A stretch of 64,000 bases of DNA, from positions 248,001 to 312,000 of the forward strand of contig NZ_CP024870.1 in NCBI RefSeq assembly GCF_002795265.1. The letters run 5' to 3'. Positions within the stretch are counted from its first letter, which is position 1. Each line of letters starts with the position of its first letter. Source of the stretch: Spiroplasma clarkii. GTDB lineage: Bacteria; Bacillota_I; Bacilli_A; Mycoplasmatales; Mycoplasmataceae. The translations under genes and the position numbers were made by a program. The notes beneath the pieces were generated by a model that was given only the letters and a program-made list of their open reading frames with translations, searched no databases and had not been told where the DNA came from. Shown piece after piece: positions 30,759 through 41,813 of this stretch.

Positions 30759-33485
30759 ATGGTACACCAAAGGGCTAGAAATTTACCAACTAAAGGAATT
30801 GTTGTTGAATGGTTATTCACAGATGATACCATTGCCTTTGGTGCTGACTTTGCTCGAGTTTTGCTTGAAGATGGGACTGACTTTATTGTTAAATCGAATT
30901 ACAATGGTGTTGTAGTTAAAACCATAAGACTAAATTCTCCCATTAAAAATGGCAGCATTTTAGCTAATGTACTTGTTGGGGAAAAAGAAATAGCCAAGTA
31001 TAAAAATAGAAATTTTTTAAAAGAGCATGTGCCTCCGCAAATAAATGAATTTATGCCAGAGGACTTTAAGGTTAGTGAAACCAATGGTTTTAATGATCTT
31101 GATGCAGAAACTAGTGGGGCACTAGTTTCTGGTGAAATCAGCGAACCTCAACCAGCTCTTTTACCAAAAGTTGAGGGGGAAACTATGCCAAGTCAAAGCT
31201 TAGACAGATTTGCACAAATGCGAGCAAATATTCGTGACTCAATTAAAAATGCTCCCCAAATTAAAAATGAAACACCCATTAGTCAAGAAGAACTTTTAAA
31301 AATGGATAAAGCAGCCATTGCCAAAGATGAGGGTGCCATTTTTTCAAAAAAAGATGGAGTAGGTCCAAGTAAATTTCGTCAACTAGTTAATGCTCGTAAA
31401 GAAGCCTTATTACAAGAAAATAACTTTAGAGAAGTTCAAGAAGAACCTGAACTTAATGCAATGTCAAAGACTGATGAAAAAGGTAGACCACTTATTATGA
31501 GAAATATTATTGCTGCCAGAATGGAAAAGTTAAATGATGCTGGTGGAGATGTCAATGTTTTAAGTAATGAGACAAATGATTCAACAAAGATTGGAGGTCA
31601 GAGTGAAATGATAAATAATAATATCAATGATCAAAATAAGGCACAAACTGATTTTCAGTCTGAACCCCAAGATATTGGTTCAACAACTTACAGAGGGACA
31701 GTTTTACCATCAGTAAACCCAAATCAATTAATGGGTGCAATTCAAAATAAGTCAAATAAAACTTATGCTGAAGCTAAACTAACAAATTTGTATGATCCAA
31801 CTAAAAGAAACTCAATTATTGCCAAAGGTAATGAGAGAAACATCATAAATCAAAGACGTCAAGCAGTTGAAGCTGGTTTATTAGATGGTAGCGAACCAAA
31901 AAACCCTGATTTGGCTTTTTGAAAAGGTAATTTACCAAAAGAGTTTGCTCAAGTTGTGCCTTATCAAACAGAGAGTGGTGACATTAAGTATGTTTCTTAT
32001 GATCAAACCCCTCAGGGAAAAATTGAACTAGCTGAGTGAATTAAAAATAATCAAAATAAAAAACCCCAACAGTATCAAAATCAAGCAGTTACACCCCAAA
32101 CAACTCCTAACTATAATTTTCAACCCCAAAGTTCTCCTTTGGATGTTACTCAAGAATGAGATCTTCATAATGCAACCCCAAAAGTATTGCAACAAGATTT
32201 AAACCAAAAATTAAACCAACAAGAGGTGCAATTAAAAGCGGTTGCTGGCAAAGAGGTAGCGAATGAAGCTATTGAGTTATTAAAAAAACAAATTGCAGAT
32301 TTACAAAGTTCTTTAGAAAAACAAAATCAGTTAAATGCAGCTACTCAAAGATTAAATGCAGCACCAACCTTTGGAGGAAACTATGCAGGTGGAACTGATA
32401 CATTTTCACAATTATTTCAATATATGATGATGCAAAATATTATGCAAAGTATGCCTATGAATAAAAATTCAAGTGAAGATGTTAAGGATGTTATTCGTCG
32501 TGAAATTGACAATTTCAAAAATGAATTAAGACCAGGTAATCAACATTATCACAATAGTCCCAATCAATGTTATTGTCAACAATCTCAACCTTACAATAAC
32601 TTTCCACCTCATGAACACCAATTTCACCAACCAAATTATCCAGGATTTGACCCTCACACCACACAACAATTTGGTGCTCAAAAGAAAAATTATGCTAATC
32701 AAGATTGAAATCAAATGCAAGCAGTCAATTTTGAAAAACCTCAAACAGAAACCACAGGCTATTTAGATTTTGAGGGTAGTGATGCTAACAAGATTGTTAA
32801 AAGAGAAAAAGTCAATAAAAACAGAAATGCTGCTGTAAAGTCAATGATTTTAAGCCAAAATTATATTCCACCATTGACTATTTCAACTGAAATTGATATG
32901 TCATCAATTTTGAAGTTAAAGCATGTTTTGAAAAAAACTCAAACAGAATTAAAATTTCCTTCAATTGCTTTTATAGCTAAAGCTATTTCTTTAACTTTAG
33001 GAGAATATCCAAAGTTAAATTCAAGTTATGATCCTGAAAGTAATGAAGTTATTATTAAAAAATACCACAATATTGGTTTAGCAACTGAAACAAGTGAGGG
33101 TTTAATAATTCCTGTCTTAAAATTTGTTGAAAAACTATCTGTTAAAGAAGTAGCAATTGATATTAAAGAGATGACACAACGTTTAAGAACAGGTGAACTT
33201 TACAATTATGAAACTGAGGGTAGTACTATTACAATTGCAAACTATGGAAGTATTGGAGCAATTCAAGCAACACCAACAATTTTTTACCCCAATGCTGCTG
33301 TAATTGGAGTTGGAAAAGTAATTAAAAAACCAGTGGTTGTTAGTGATGAAAAACTAGCAATTAAAGCCATTATGAATATGACTTTAACTGTTGATCAACG
33401 AATTATTGATGCAGCAGAAGCTGGGCAATTCTTAGCTAGGGTTAAAGAGATTTTAGAAAAACCTGAATTCTTAACAATGTCTTAG
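30759..33485 (+). CDS. E2 acyltransferase-like protein without lipoyl lysine or catalytic histidine, long Q/N-rich linker
   Basis: 908 residues. The N-terminal ~75 residues look like a lipoyl/biotinyl-type domain, but the usual TDK reads T40-D41-F42, so no lipoylation site is seen. Residues ~80-640 are a low-complexity, Gln/Asn/Pro-rich linker with a helical patch near 475-530. The C-terminal ~250 residues are an E2 (2-oxoacid dehydrogenase acyltransferase) catalytic fold: GLATETSEGLIIPVL, ITIANYGSIGA, AVIGVGKV. The catalytic HxxxDG reads QRIIDA (Q880, D884, A885), so transferase activity is unlikely. No E1 or E3 genes are nearby. A structural or scaffold role is possible. TAGGAG precedes ATG 30759. 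Confidence 0.75.
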
Positions 33486-33526
33486 AAAAAGAAAACTCTA
33501 GAGCTAAAATTTTTAAGATTTAAATT

Positions 33527-33556
33527 AACCCACACAAACCTGTGTGGGTTTTTTTA
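33527..33556 (+). terminator. Intrinsic terminator after the E2-like gene
   Basis: Ten-bp stem AACCCACACA / TGTGTGGGTT with a 4-nt loop and a T run. Confidence 0.9.
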
Positions 33557-33569
33557 TTAAGTACTTTTC

Positions 33570-33866
33570 AAAAGGCTAATTATATTAATTTTGAATAAAT
33601 TCTCAGTTTTTAAGAATATGTAGATTTGTTTTTGGTTATTTTAAAAAAAATTAGATTTATTTTAATTGTTTTTAGATTATCAAGATACTGATAGTGTATA
33701 ATAAATACGTAAAAACAAGAAACACTAAAATTAGATCAAAATCATGCAAGTCACTTAGTATTTTACTACAAACAATAGATTCAAATTATGGGGACAAATT
33801 ATGAAGTTAGAAGAAAAAATTGCAAAGTATCATCTTGAAGATTTAATAGATTTTAAACAATTAAAG
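33570..33866 (+). repeat. Duplicated leader plus gene start, copy 1
   Basis: About 230 bp of noncoding DNA and the first 66 bp of the following gene. Nearly identical to 34845-35131 except for a short variable patch near 33711-33745. It includes TATAAT at 33697-33702 and a conserved ~100-nt leader ending in a GGGGAC ribosome site. It accounts for most of the non-genic stretch 33486-33800; the rest is the terminator. Confidence 0.85.
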
Positions 33867-34721
33867 ATTGCTGCAAAACCTTTTTTATATGCAACTTTGG
33901 TCATAGCTATGGCATTATTAATTGAATTAATTTTGTCAACTTTTAGTTTTTTATTTCTTCTAATAGCACTTAATTTTTTGCAGAAACAAGAAGCCTTTGA
34001 TATATTTCAATCATTTGCTATTGCACTATTCTCTACATTAGCATTTTTAACAATTCTGCTTCAAATTAATATGGGAATCTATTTTTTAAAAATTTTAATT
34101 CAAGGAGAGTTACTTAAAAAAAATCAAAAACTTCAAGCTGAGGTAAAAAAAATTGACAAACAACAAATTTACAATAATATACTTACAGAAATACTGGGTG
34201 AAAAATCCTCAAGTTTTTTATCGACAGACTTGCTAATGAAAGACCTTTATAATAAGGTAGAAAATTTTCAAAACCAAGAAGTTGAAAAATATAATAATCT
34301 TAAAAGAGTTTTTGAAGTAAATAATCAGAGATTTGTTTTGGCCTTTTATTTTGAAAAAGCCAAAATTAGTGTTTGAAAAATCATTATTTTATCAATCATG
34401 TATCTTGCCTTTGCCTTTGCAGGAACAGGTCAAGATTTAGATCCCATGATAAATGATTATTCAAATGCAGATATAGATTTTGAAGCAGATTCTTGGAAAG
34501 TAAACAAGATCCCAGTCTATAGTGGGGTTTTATTATTTTATGATCAACAAAAGCAAACTAGTTCAGAATTTGTTAATTTAAATTGTACTAAAGTTAAAAA
34601 CTTTAAAATTGAAACCTTTTGTAAACTTGGACCTAGATTTACTGTCAAAAGGTCAATTTCAAGATTGATAAAAAGTTATGAAAAGGAAATTCTAGCCATT
34701 AAAGAAATCATTAATTCATAG
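33801..34721 (+). CDS. Membrane protein of unknown function, tandem paralogue A
   Basis: 306 residues. Two membrane segments near residues 28-55 and 68-98, a charged cytoplasmic region (about 105-190) with QIYNNILTEILGEKSSSFLS, a third hydrophobic segment near 196-210, and a hydrophilic C-terminus. The following gene is a paralogue with the same layout; only the first 22 residues are identical. I do not recognise the family. The start ATG 33801 is inside the duplicated block, preceded by GGGGAC. Confidence 0.65.
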
Positions 34722-34844
34722 TTTTGCTTATCTCTTAATTTTAAATTTATCAGGAGGTTTTGTAATTTTAAATTAGCTTGATATCAATACAATAACATTA
34801 TTGAGAATTTATAATGATATTTCTTTGAGTTGCTTTTAGAAATA

Positions 34845-35131
34845 AAAAGGATAATTATATGAATTTTGAATAAATTCTCAGTTTTTAAGAATATGTAGAT
34901 TTGTTTTTGGTTATTTTAAAAAAAATTAGATTTATTTTAATTGTTTTTAGGTTAACAAGGCACTGATAGTGTATAATAAATACGGAATACACAAAAATCA
35001 TTAAAATCATGCAGGGTACTTAGTATTTTACTACAAACAATAGATTCAAATTATGGGGACAAATTATGAAGTTAGAAGAAAAAATTGCAAAGTATCATCT
35101 TGAAGATTTAATAGATTTTAAACAATTAAAA
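34845..35131 (+). repeat. Duplicated leader plus gene start, copy 2
   Basis: Second copy of 33570-33866, including the TATAAT, the leader and the first 66 coding bases of paralogue B. The stretch 34722-35065 between the two genes is otherwise AT-rich with no reading frame. Confidence 0.85.
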
Positions 35132-35992
35132 GCAGCAACAAGACTTAAACAACATATAATTTTGACCATAGCCTTCTGAATATTATCTGAGTTGGGCATG
35201 TCACTTTTGGGTTGATTACTTGTCTGAGAAACAATTATTTTTATGAAATTCTGAAATTCAAGTGGTACAGGATACAAAATAATTGTTATATTATTTATTT
35301 CTGCAATATTTTTACTATCTGTTTTTCAAATCTGTATTTTTGGAAACTTTTTAAAAAGTTTAATTCAAGGAGAACATTTTAAAAAAAATCAAAAACTCAA
35401 GTATGAGGTAAAAAAAATAGATACTGAACAAATCTATAACAATATTCTAAAAGAAATACTGGGTGAAAAAAGTTCAAGTTTCTTATCATTAAACTCAAAC
35501 ATTAAAATATTTTCAAGTAGTGAAGAAACTTATAGTAATCAAGAATTTGAAAAATATAAGGATCTTAAAAGAGTTTTTGAAATAAACAACCAAAAATTTG
35601 TTTTAGCTTTTTATCTCGAAAAAGCTAAATTAAATATTTTTAGAGCAATGAGATTGGTTGCTTTGTATCTAACAATGGGAATATTGGTAGTTGCTGCGGT
35701 GACAAATCCAGCTATACTCTCAAGAGGTAATTTAACTTATACACCTGAGTCATGAAAAAAGAATTGATTCCCAATTTATGGAGGAACAATATTTTTTAAA
35801 AAGACTAGTCTTGATCAAGATAACTTAGCTGAGAATGAGTTTACTGATTTAAATGCAATTGAGATTAAAAAATTCAAGGTTGATGCTTTTCGTGAACTAG
35901 GACCTAGATTTATTTTAAAAAAATCAATCTTAAAACTAATAAAAAATTATGAAACTGAAATTCTCACAATTAAAGAAATAGTTAATTTATAA
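35066..35992 (+). CDS. Membrane protein of unknown function, tandem paralogue B
   Basis: 308 residues once TGA is read as Trp. The first 22 residues equal paralogue A. After that the similarity is moderate: two membrane segments near 28-55 and 70-100, then the shared QIYNNIL.EILGEKSSSFLS, FVLAFY.EKAK and C-terminal LGPRF blocks. The third hydrophobic segment is near 195-215. Function unknown. A duplication followed by fast divergence of the membrane part is the simplest history. Confidence 0.62.
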
Positions 35993-36039
35993 TTTAAAAT
36001 TATCAAAATATCAAGAGTTAACTCACAAAGGAGCAAAAT

Positions 36040-36252
36040 ATGAGAGGTTGTTATTATTGTGCTAAACCATTTGAAACTGATGAAAAATTCTTTATTGTTG
36101 ATTGAACTTCACCTCAAAAGAATAAGTGTCTATTTCATAAGAAGTGTTTGATGAAGATGATTATTAGAGAGATTGGTTATTTTCTAATATTTTTTAGTTG
36201 TTTGCTTGTCTTTATACTTTTACTGTTGTTTATAAAATTTTGACTAATATAG
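36040..36252 (+). CDS. Zinc-ribbon membrane microprotein 1
   Basis: 70 residues, too short for most gene finders. CYYC at residues 4-7 and CLFHKKC around 30-36 form a possible zinc-binding knuckle. A single hydrophobic helix (about 45-68) ends the protein. AAAGGAG precedes ATG 36040. It is followed after 19 bp by a second protein of the same design. The pair follows the paralogue A/B genes with a 47-bp gap and is probably co-transcribed. Function unknown. Confidence 0.6.
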
Positions 36253-36271
36253 TTTGAAAGGAGTTAAAAAA

Positions 36272-36595
36272 ATGGAAGGTTATAAAATTTGTAAAAATTG
36301 TAAGTGAGAAATACTAGATTTTTTGGACCCAGATGTTTTGTGTCAGCATTGCCTGAGTGGAACACCAACCACAAAACCAGTTGCAGTTTTATGTTTTAAA
36401 TGTAAAAATTTTATTAAAGATGATGAAATCTTATTGATGCGTAATTCAAGAAGAGGGGTGTCTCAAGCCCCATACCATGACAAATGTTTTTTAAAGGCAC
36501 AAAAATGAAGATATGCTTGAAGATATATTATGTGCACTTCTATTAGTATTATTTTAACACTGAAATTTTTGATAACATTTCTTAAATTCTTATAA
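36272..36595 (+). CDS. Zinc-ribbon membrane microprotein 2
   Basis: 107 residues. Three cysteine groups: CKNC at 7-10, CQHC at 24-27, CFKC at 41-44, and a later YHDKCF. This suggests two zinc knuckles. A hydrophobic helix occupies the C-terminal ~20 residues. GAAAGGAG precedes ATG 36272. Same arrangement as the preceding gene, larger. A terminator follows. Confidence 0.6.
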
Positions 36596-36918
36596 TTATT
36601 ATTAAAACCAGATTTTGACAACTTTTGATATAAGCAAGCATTTAAAAAAGACTAATTCTTAGTCTTTTTTTTGAATGATTTTGAATGATTTTCTTGTATT
36701 AGTGATAATAATTTTTAGTTATTTAAAACTCTTAACACTGATTAATTGATAATTTTGCTTACCTATTTTATCACAGTGGTATTTTTTGAAAAAATTTAAA
36801 TAATTTGTGTTAAAACCCTTAAAACACACTCGTTAGTTGAAAAAAATTTTTAAAAATAATTAAATGCGTTATAATTTTTTTGGAGGTAAGTGATTATTAT
36901 TTAATCATAAATTTGAAA
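36596..36918. other. Non-genic stretch: terminator, short direct repeat, -10 box
   Basis: Holds the terminator at 36644-36672, a GAATGATTTT direct repeat just after it, and TATAAT at 36870-36875 ahead of the lipoprotein gene. The rest is AT-rich without a credible frame. Confidence 0.6.
36644..36672 (+). terminator. Intrinsic terminator after the zinc-ribbon pair
   Basis: AAAAGACTAA / TTAGTCTTTT hairpin followed by T residues. Confidence 0.85.
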
Positions 36919-39465
36919 ATGAAGAAATTATTGAGTATTTTAGGAACAATAATGTTTTGTTCCACTTCAACAATTACTGTCATTTCATGTGGAAGAGCAG
37001 TACCAGATTTTTCTGGTTCTGTAAGTAGTCCCGAAACTGAACATGGGAATGACAACTACTATTATGAGCTTTTTGGTAAAAAATTTAGTACAAAAACTGA
37101 TGCAATTAATCATTTTACAAAAGTTGAAAGTGGAGTTGAGATAGATTAAACTAAATCATACAGTAATAATCTGAAAATTAATGAAACTAAATTTTCAGAT
37201 TCCAATTCTTTAATGAATTATATTAATGAAACTGTTCCAATCAAAGAGTTAGTAACAAATAAAAATGTTGATAAGTATATAATTGATGGAATGAATCAAC
37301 TATCACCAAATGTTGTTGGTGATAGTAATGAGGAAATACTAGTTTATAAGGATAAAAATGGCAATGCAATTTACGATAAAAATTCTGAAATTGCAAAAGA
37401 GTATGCTAAGAATTCATATTATTCAAGTATTAATGAAAATTTTTATGTTGACGGTAGAGTTTTTAAAACTCTAAATGAAGTTGCAAACTACTACCAAACT
37501 AATTTTTTAAATAATAAAGATAATGTTATTAAACAAGATCTTTATTCATTTAATAGTGTTTCATATAACAAAAATGAATTAAAAAGTAAAATTGAGTCTT
37601 CAGTAAAAGCAGCATATAAATATGATGAAACAATATTTCTTGACTCAGAAATTAATCAACCAAATTTGATAACACCAAATTATATTGATAAACAAGCGAT
37701 TAAAAAATACTTTAAGTCACCAGGTAAATATTTAGTGGAAGCACGATCAAGTGCTGGAGGAACTTATACTGGGGATTTAATTATTGATTCAGAAACTAAT
37801 CTTGAAGATGTAATTCATAATGAAAATAATTGAATAAAAACTGGTGAGTATTCAGAGGACATTTATAAAGTTGTGCAAAATTCAGCAGTTTCTGCAATTA
37901 TGATGGGTGTGGCCCCATTAGTGGAAAGACTGTTAAACATCAAAGAAAATGATGACAATAATGGAATAAAAGCATGTTTCAATAATGGTGATGATTTTAC
38001 TTTAAAATCAATGATAACATGTTTTTCAAGTGAAAGTGACTACAGTAGTTTATTGTCTATCATTCAAAAAGAAGAATTAATGGCAGAAACCACTCACATA
38101 ATTAGAAATCTTAATAATGTTGAGTCATTACCAATTAATGAAAAAGCTACAATTTTTATTTATCAAATGAGAGAAATGTTTAGAAATGTTGAAATTAGTT
38201 ATGTAGATAATTTAGAATGAAACCGTATAGTAAAAGTTATGTTTAGTAATTTTATTGTGGGAATCAATTCATGAAATGCTTTAATTGAAGAAATTGGTGA
38301 AGCAGATATTTTACTACTTGCTGATTACTTTGTTGATAAGAATTCATTTGATAGCATTATTAACCAGTATGTTAATAAAGCTCAAATACAAGCAAAAGTA
38401 AAAGACTTTGCAACTGAATTAAGTATTGCTATGGATTCAGAAAAACTAGCATTTAAGAAAAAAATATTTGATACTTCAATGGAATTAATCAGTCAAGCAG
38501 CAGATATTGCAATCAATTATATAATGGAAACTGCTTTGGATTTAGCAGAAGCAATTCCTGTTATTGGAGATATCTTAGAGTTTGCAAGAGACTTTAATAT
38601 TAGAACTACAATGATTTATGAGTTAATTTTACCAAATAGTGATAAAAAATTAACTTACCAAATGAGTCAATGGTTCTTTGAAAATAAAAAGTTTAAACCA
38701 AAAGAAATATTTAATGTTTTTGAAATAAAAGAACCAAGAAAAAATGAAACATATATTTTAAATGGTAGATACTATTCAACCTATGAAGCTGCAAATGAAC
38801 AATTAGTAAAAGATATTGTTACAAGAACAGTTTTACAAGGACCATATTATTATTTCATCCGAGGACAAGTTGCAATTAAAAAAGAGAATAAAGAAGAACT
38901 AGTTGATTATTGGATGGATAAAATAATTAGTGAAGGACAAGTGGAACCAAGATACTTAGATTATTTTGGTGGGGTATTTGATTCTAGGGATGAAGCCTTA
39001 GTATCAATGCGTGAAAAAATTAAAGATGAAGATAATTTTAAAAAAACTTATTCTTACAGATATGGACAACTGAATGACAATGAGATTTTCTTTGATAGTT
39101 TAGATGAAGCAAAGGCCTTTGTTGATGAAGACAATCCACTGACTGTAAAAAAAGTGAGTGTCACAGAGTTTATTTCAAATTCAAAATTTGATGAACTTTA
39201 TGATTTAAGTCAATTTGAACAAAAAATTTGTAGTTTTGAACTATATGGTATGGAGTACTTTTACAAAAATAAAGATGACGCTTTCTTTGCCATTCTAAAA
39301 ATTCTTAATTTTAGAAATGAACTAGTTACTACAGAAACTCTTAGCTATTCACTGAATGGTTTGGAATTTGAAAACATAATTAAATATGTAGAGTATCTAG
39401 AAGAAAATATTGTTTTGGTTGAAACCAAAACACAAAATAATAAATATGAAGGGGTGAATTTATAA
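36919..39465 (+). pseudogene. Large lipoprotein gene interrupted by an in-frame TAA, repeat-containing
   Basis: The frame from ATG 36919 to TAA 39463-39465 has 848 codons with one internal stop, TAA at 37147-37149 (codon 77). The first 76 residues carry a lipoprotein signal ending at Cys24 (TVISC). The remainder continues in the same frame with no shift. A short module recurs about seven times, roughly Y-x-x-x-G-x-x-[YF]-x-[ST]-x-x-[DE]-A, for example ELFGKKFSTKTDA, YVDGRVFKTLNEV, LNGRYYSTYEA. The strong GGAGGT (36882-36887) lies 31 bp before the ATG, unusually far. If the TAA is real, translation would need readthrough or restart at ATG 37213, which lacks a signal peptide. Downstream overlap of 1 bp with the next gene suggests an operon. 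Confidence 0.65.
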
Positions 39466-41801
39466 TGTTAATACATAAATTAATTATAGCCGGACTTAGT
39501 TTATCTATTTCAACACCATTGGTAGCTTCAACTTATCAAGTTGGTAGTGCAAACACAAATCTAGTCATGGATCAGCTAAAAAAAGATATTTTAGATAATT
39601 CAAGGTTAATTGGTTCTGAAAAAAAATATGTTTACAATAACAAAGAATATAGAAACAAAGACAGTATTGTGGCCGAAGAGTTGAAAAAGAATCCAATAAA
39701 AGTTAAAAAAACTTTAAGTGATCCTTTAAAAATTGTTTCAAATTATGCAACCAACCAACTGGATGAAACTAAAATTTATGATACTAATGCAAGTAATTTA
39801 GTTAAAGTTTATGAAAATGCCTTAGGAAATATAGTTTTACCAAGTTGTCGAGAAATTGGTGACATAAAAGGGTGTGTAAATTCAACTGAAGATGCTCACT
39901 CAAGAGCTGTTAACAGCTACATAAATCAAGGACTTTTAAGACCAGAATATTCATATGATTATGTAAATTGATTTGAATCAATTGATGAAGCAGACATTGC
40001 TTACAACAAGGCAAACTATACTGTAAATGATTCACTATTTTATTTATATAATGGTCAATACTTTAATGCTTTTAATGCAACAGATAGAGAAAAACTAAAA
40101 ACCTTACTGGTTCCTGGTTATAGATATGACCCTATTAAAGGATTGAACCCAAGTTCAAGTGAAAATGAGGTTGGCAACTTTTTAAAACCATTTAGATATG
40201 CAAGAACACATTTTGCAGATTATTTTAAAAATAATTTTAAAGAATACTTTATGAGTAATGCATATCAACAACCTGACATTGTTGAAGACAAAGTGAACCA
40301 GAACAATCTATTAAACTTCACCCGTGAATTTGAATTTACAATTCAATCAAACAAAAGCGAAGCAGATAGAAATCAGTGATTTGATATTACCAATTATGTT
40401 GGTGAAGACATTGTTGAGTTTGATACATCAAACTCTAATAATGTAAAAATAAAAATTAAAAGTAATGTTGGAAAAGATTTTAACATTAATCTTTTTGAAA
40501 AAGAATTTAAGGATAAATCAAATTGAGAATCAGAAATGGTTACTGGACGTTGCATTTTAACCACATCAGATAAAAGAAGAAAGCATCATTTTACTTTTAA
40601 ATCAAATGATGAAGAGTGATTTAAAATAACTTTGGATACTACAAATGATAGTGGTGATGGTTGTCCAGAAGGTTATCATGATACAACTCCATTAAATACC
40701 AAAATTGATGTTGGTGGATTATCAAATTCAAATTTCAATTTTTCATGAAACGATAATAACAAGTTGCTTGGTTTATTTAAAAAAACATATGGTCTAGAAA
40801 ATGAATTCTCATCAAATGATATTTTAGAACACATGAGAGCTGAGTCTATTAAAAATAATAATTCAGGTTATGGAGATGCAAATTTTTATAAAGATTTAAC
40901 ATTAAAACAAAATATTGCTAATATGAGTGCTTTTAACAAAAATAGTATCTTTGAATTTGTTTGACAGAGATTTGCAGAAAAAATAACTAGCATTAATCAT
41001 AAAGATGCTCCTGTAACTGATGACTGATTATATGGAGAACAAACAGGATCTGATGGACAAGATTATGCATATTCATATGTAGAATCAAATCTGAACTTTA
41101 GTGGACAACTGCTTAAAGAATCTGCTGGACTTAAAGATAGTGATGAATTACCTTATTCATACAATAAAATTAATTTTACAACTAACTTAAAAAAATGAAA
41201 AAATGATTTTTATGCATTAAGTTATGAAAATAACTCTGGAATACCAATGCAAAGAATGTATTATGTAAATGATAATGAAGACATAACAAAATATTCAGAT
41301 AACTTTGGAAACAATGTTTCTTCATCTCACAATCAAGCAGTGCAAATAGCACAAGATAGAGAAAACAAAGTATTAATAAAAAGATACAAAATGTATGACA
41401 TCAATGGTAAAGAAATAGTAATTGATGAATCAGATTTACAAAAAGCAATAAAAAAATTAAAAGAACAAATTAGTCTTGAAAATATCTTAATTCATAAAAA
41501 TGAATTAAGTAATATGGTTGATCAAAAAACCAGTAGATCAAATTTAATAACAAGCAAAGAAAGTTATGTATATTATTTTAATGGTTTAAATAATAGAGAA
41601 ATGTATTTTGGAGACTACAGTAGTGCCAGAGAAATTTTTGAAAATCAAATTTCATTAATTACTGGAATCTCTGAAAAAATGGTTTCAAGTTATGTCTACT
41701 CATTTGTTTATGAAGGAAAAGAGTATACATATAATTATACTAATGAAGATAATATTGATGATTTAGTAAACAAAATCAAAAAAGATTTGAATAGAGATTA
41801 G
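39465..41801 (+). CDS. Secreted or membrane-anchored surface protein with the same repeat module
   Basis: 778 residues. The N-terminus MLIHKLIIAGLSLSISTPLVAS is signal-like but has no lipobox cysteine. Copies of the module seen in the preceding protein recur, such as YVYNNKEYRNKDS, YLYNGQYFNAFNA, YYFNGLNNREMYF and YEGKEYTYNYTNED. No enzyme motif. Asn-, Lys- and Asp-rich, and many TGA(Trp) codons. It starts on the last base of the upstream stop codon and ends 12 bp before the next frame, so the three surface genes form one unit. Function unknown; a role at the cell surface is inferred. Confidence 0.65.
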
Positions 41802-41813
41802 GAGAAATTTATT

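Noticed and set aside
30694-30915. Overlapping 73-codon frame at the start of the E2-like gene
   Set aside because: It begins upstream of the -10 box, has no family features, and lies out of frame with a long well-supported gene.
36567-36581. TTTTGATAACATTT resembling the IS end
   Set aside because: Only 14 bases match, inside the coding sequence of the second zinc-ribbon gene, and the following IS bases are absent. Chance in AT-rich DNA.
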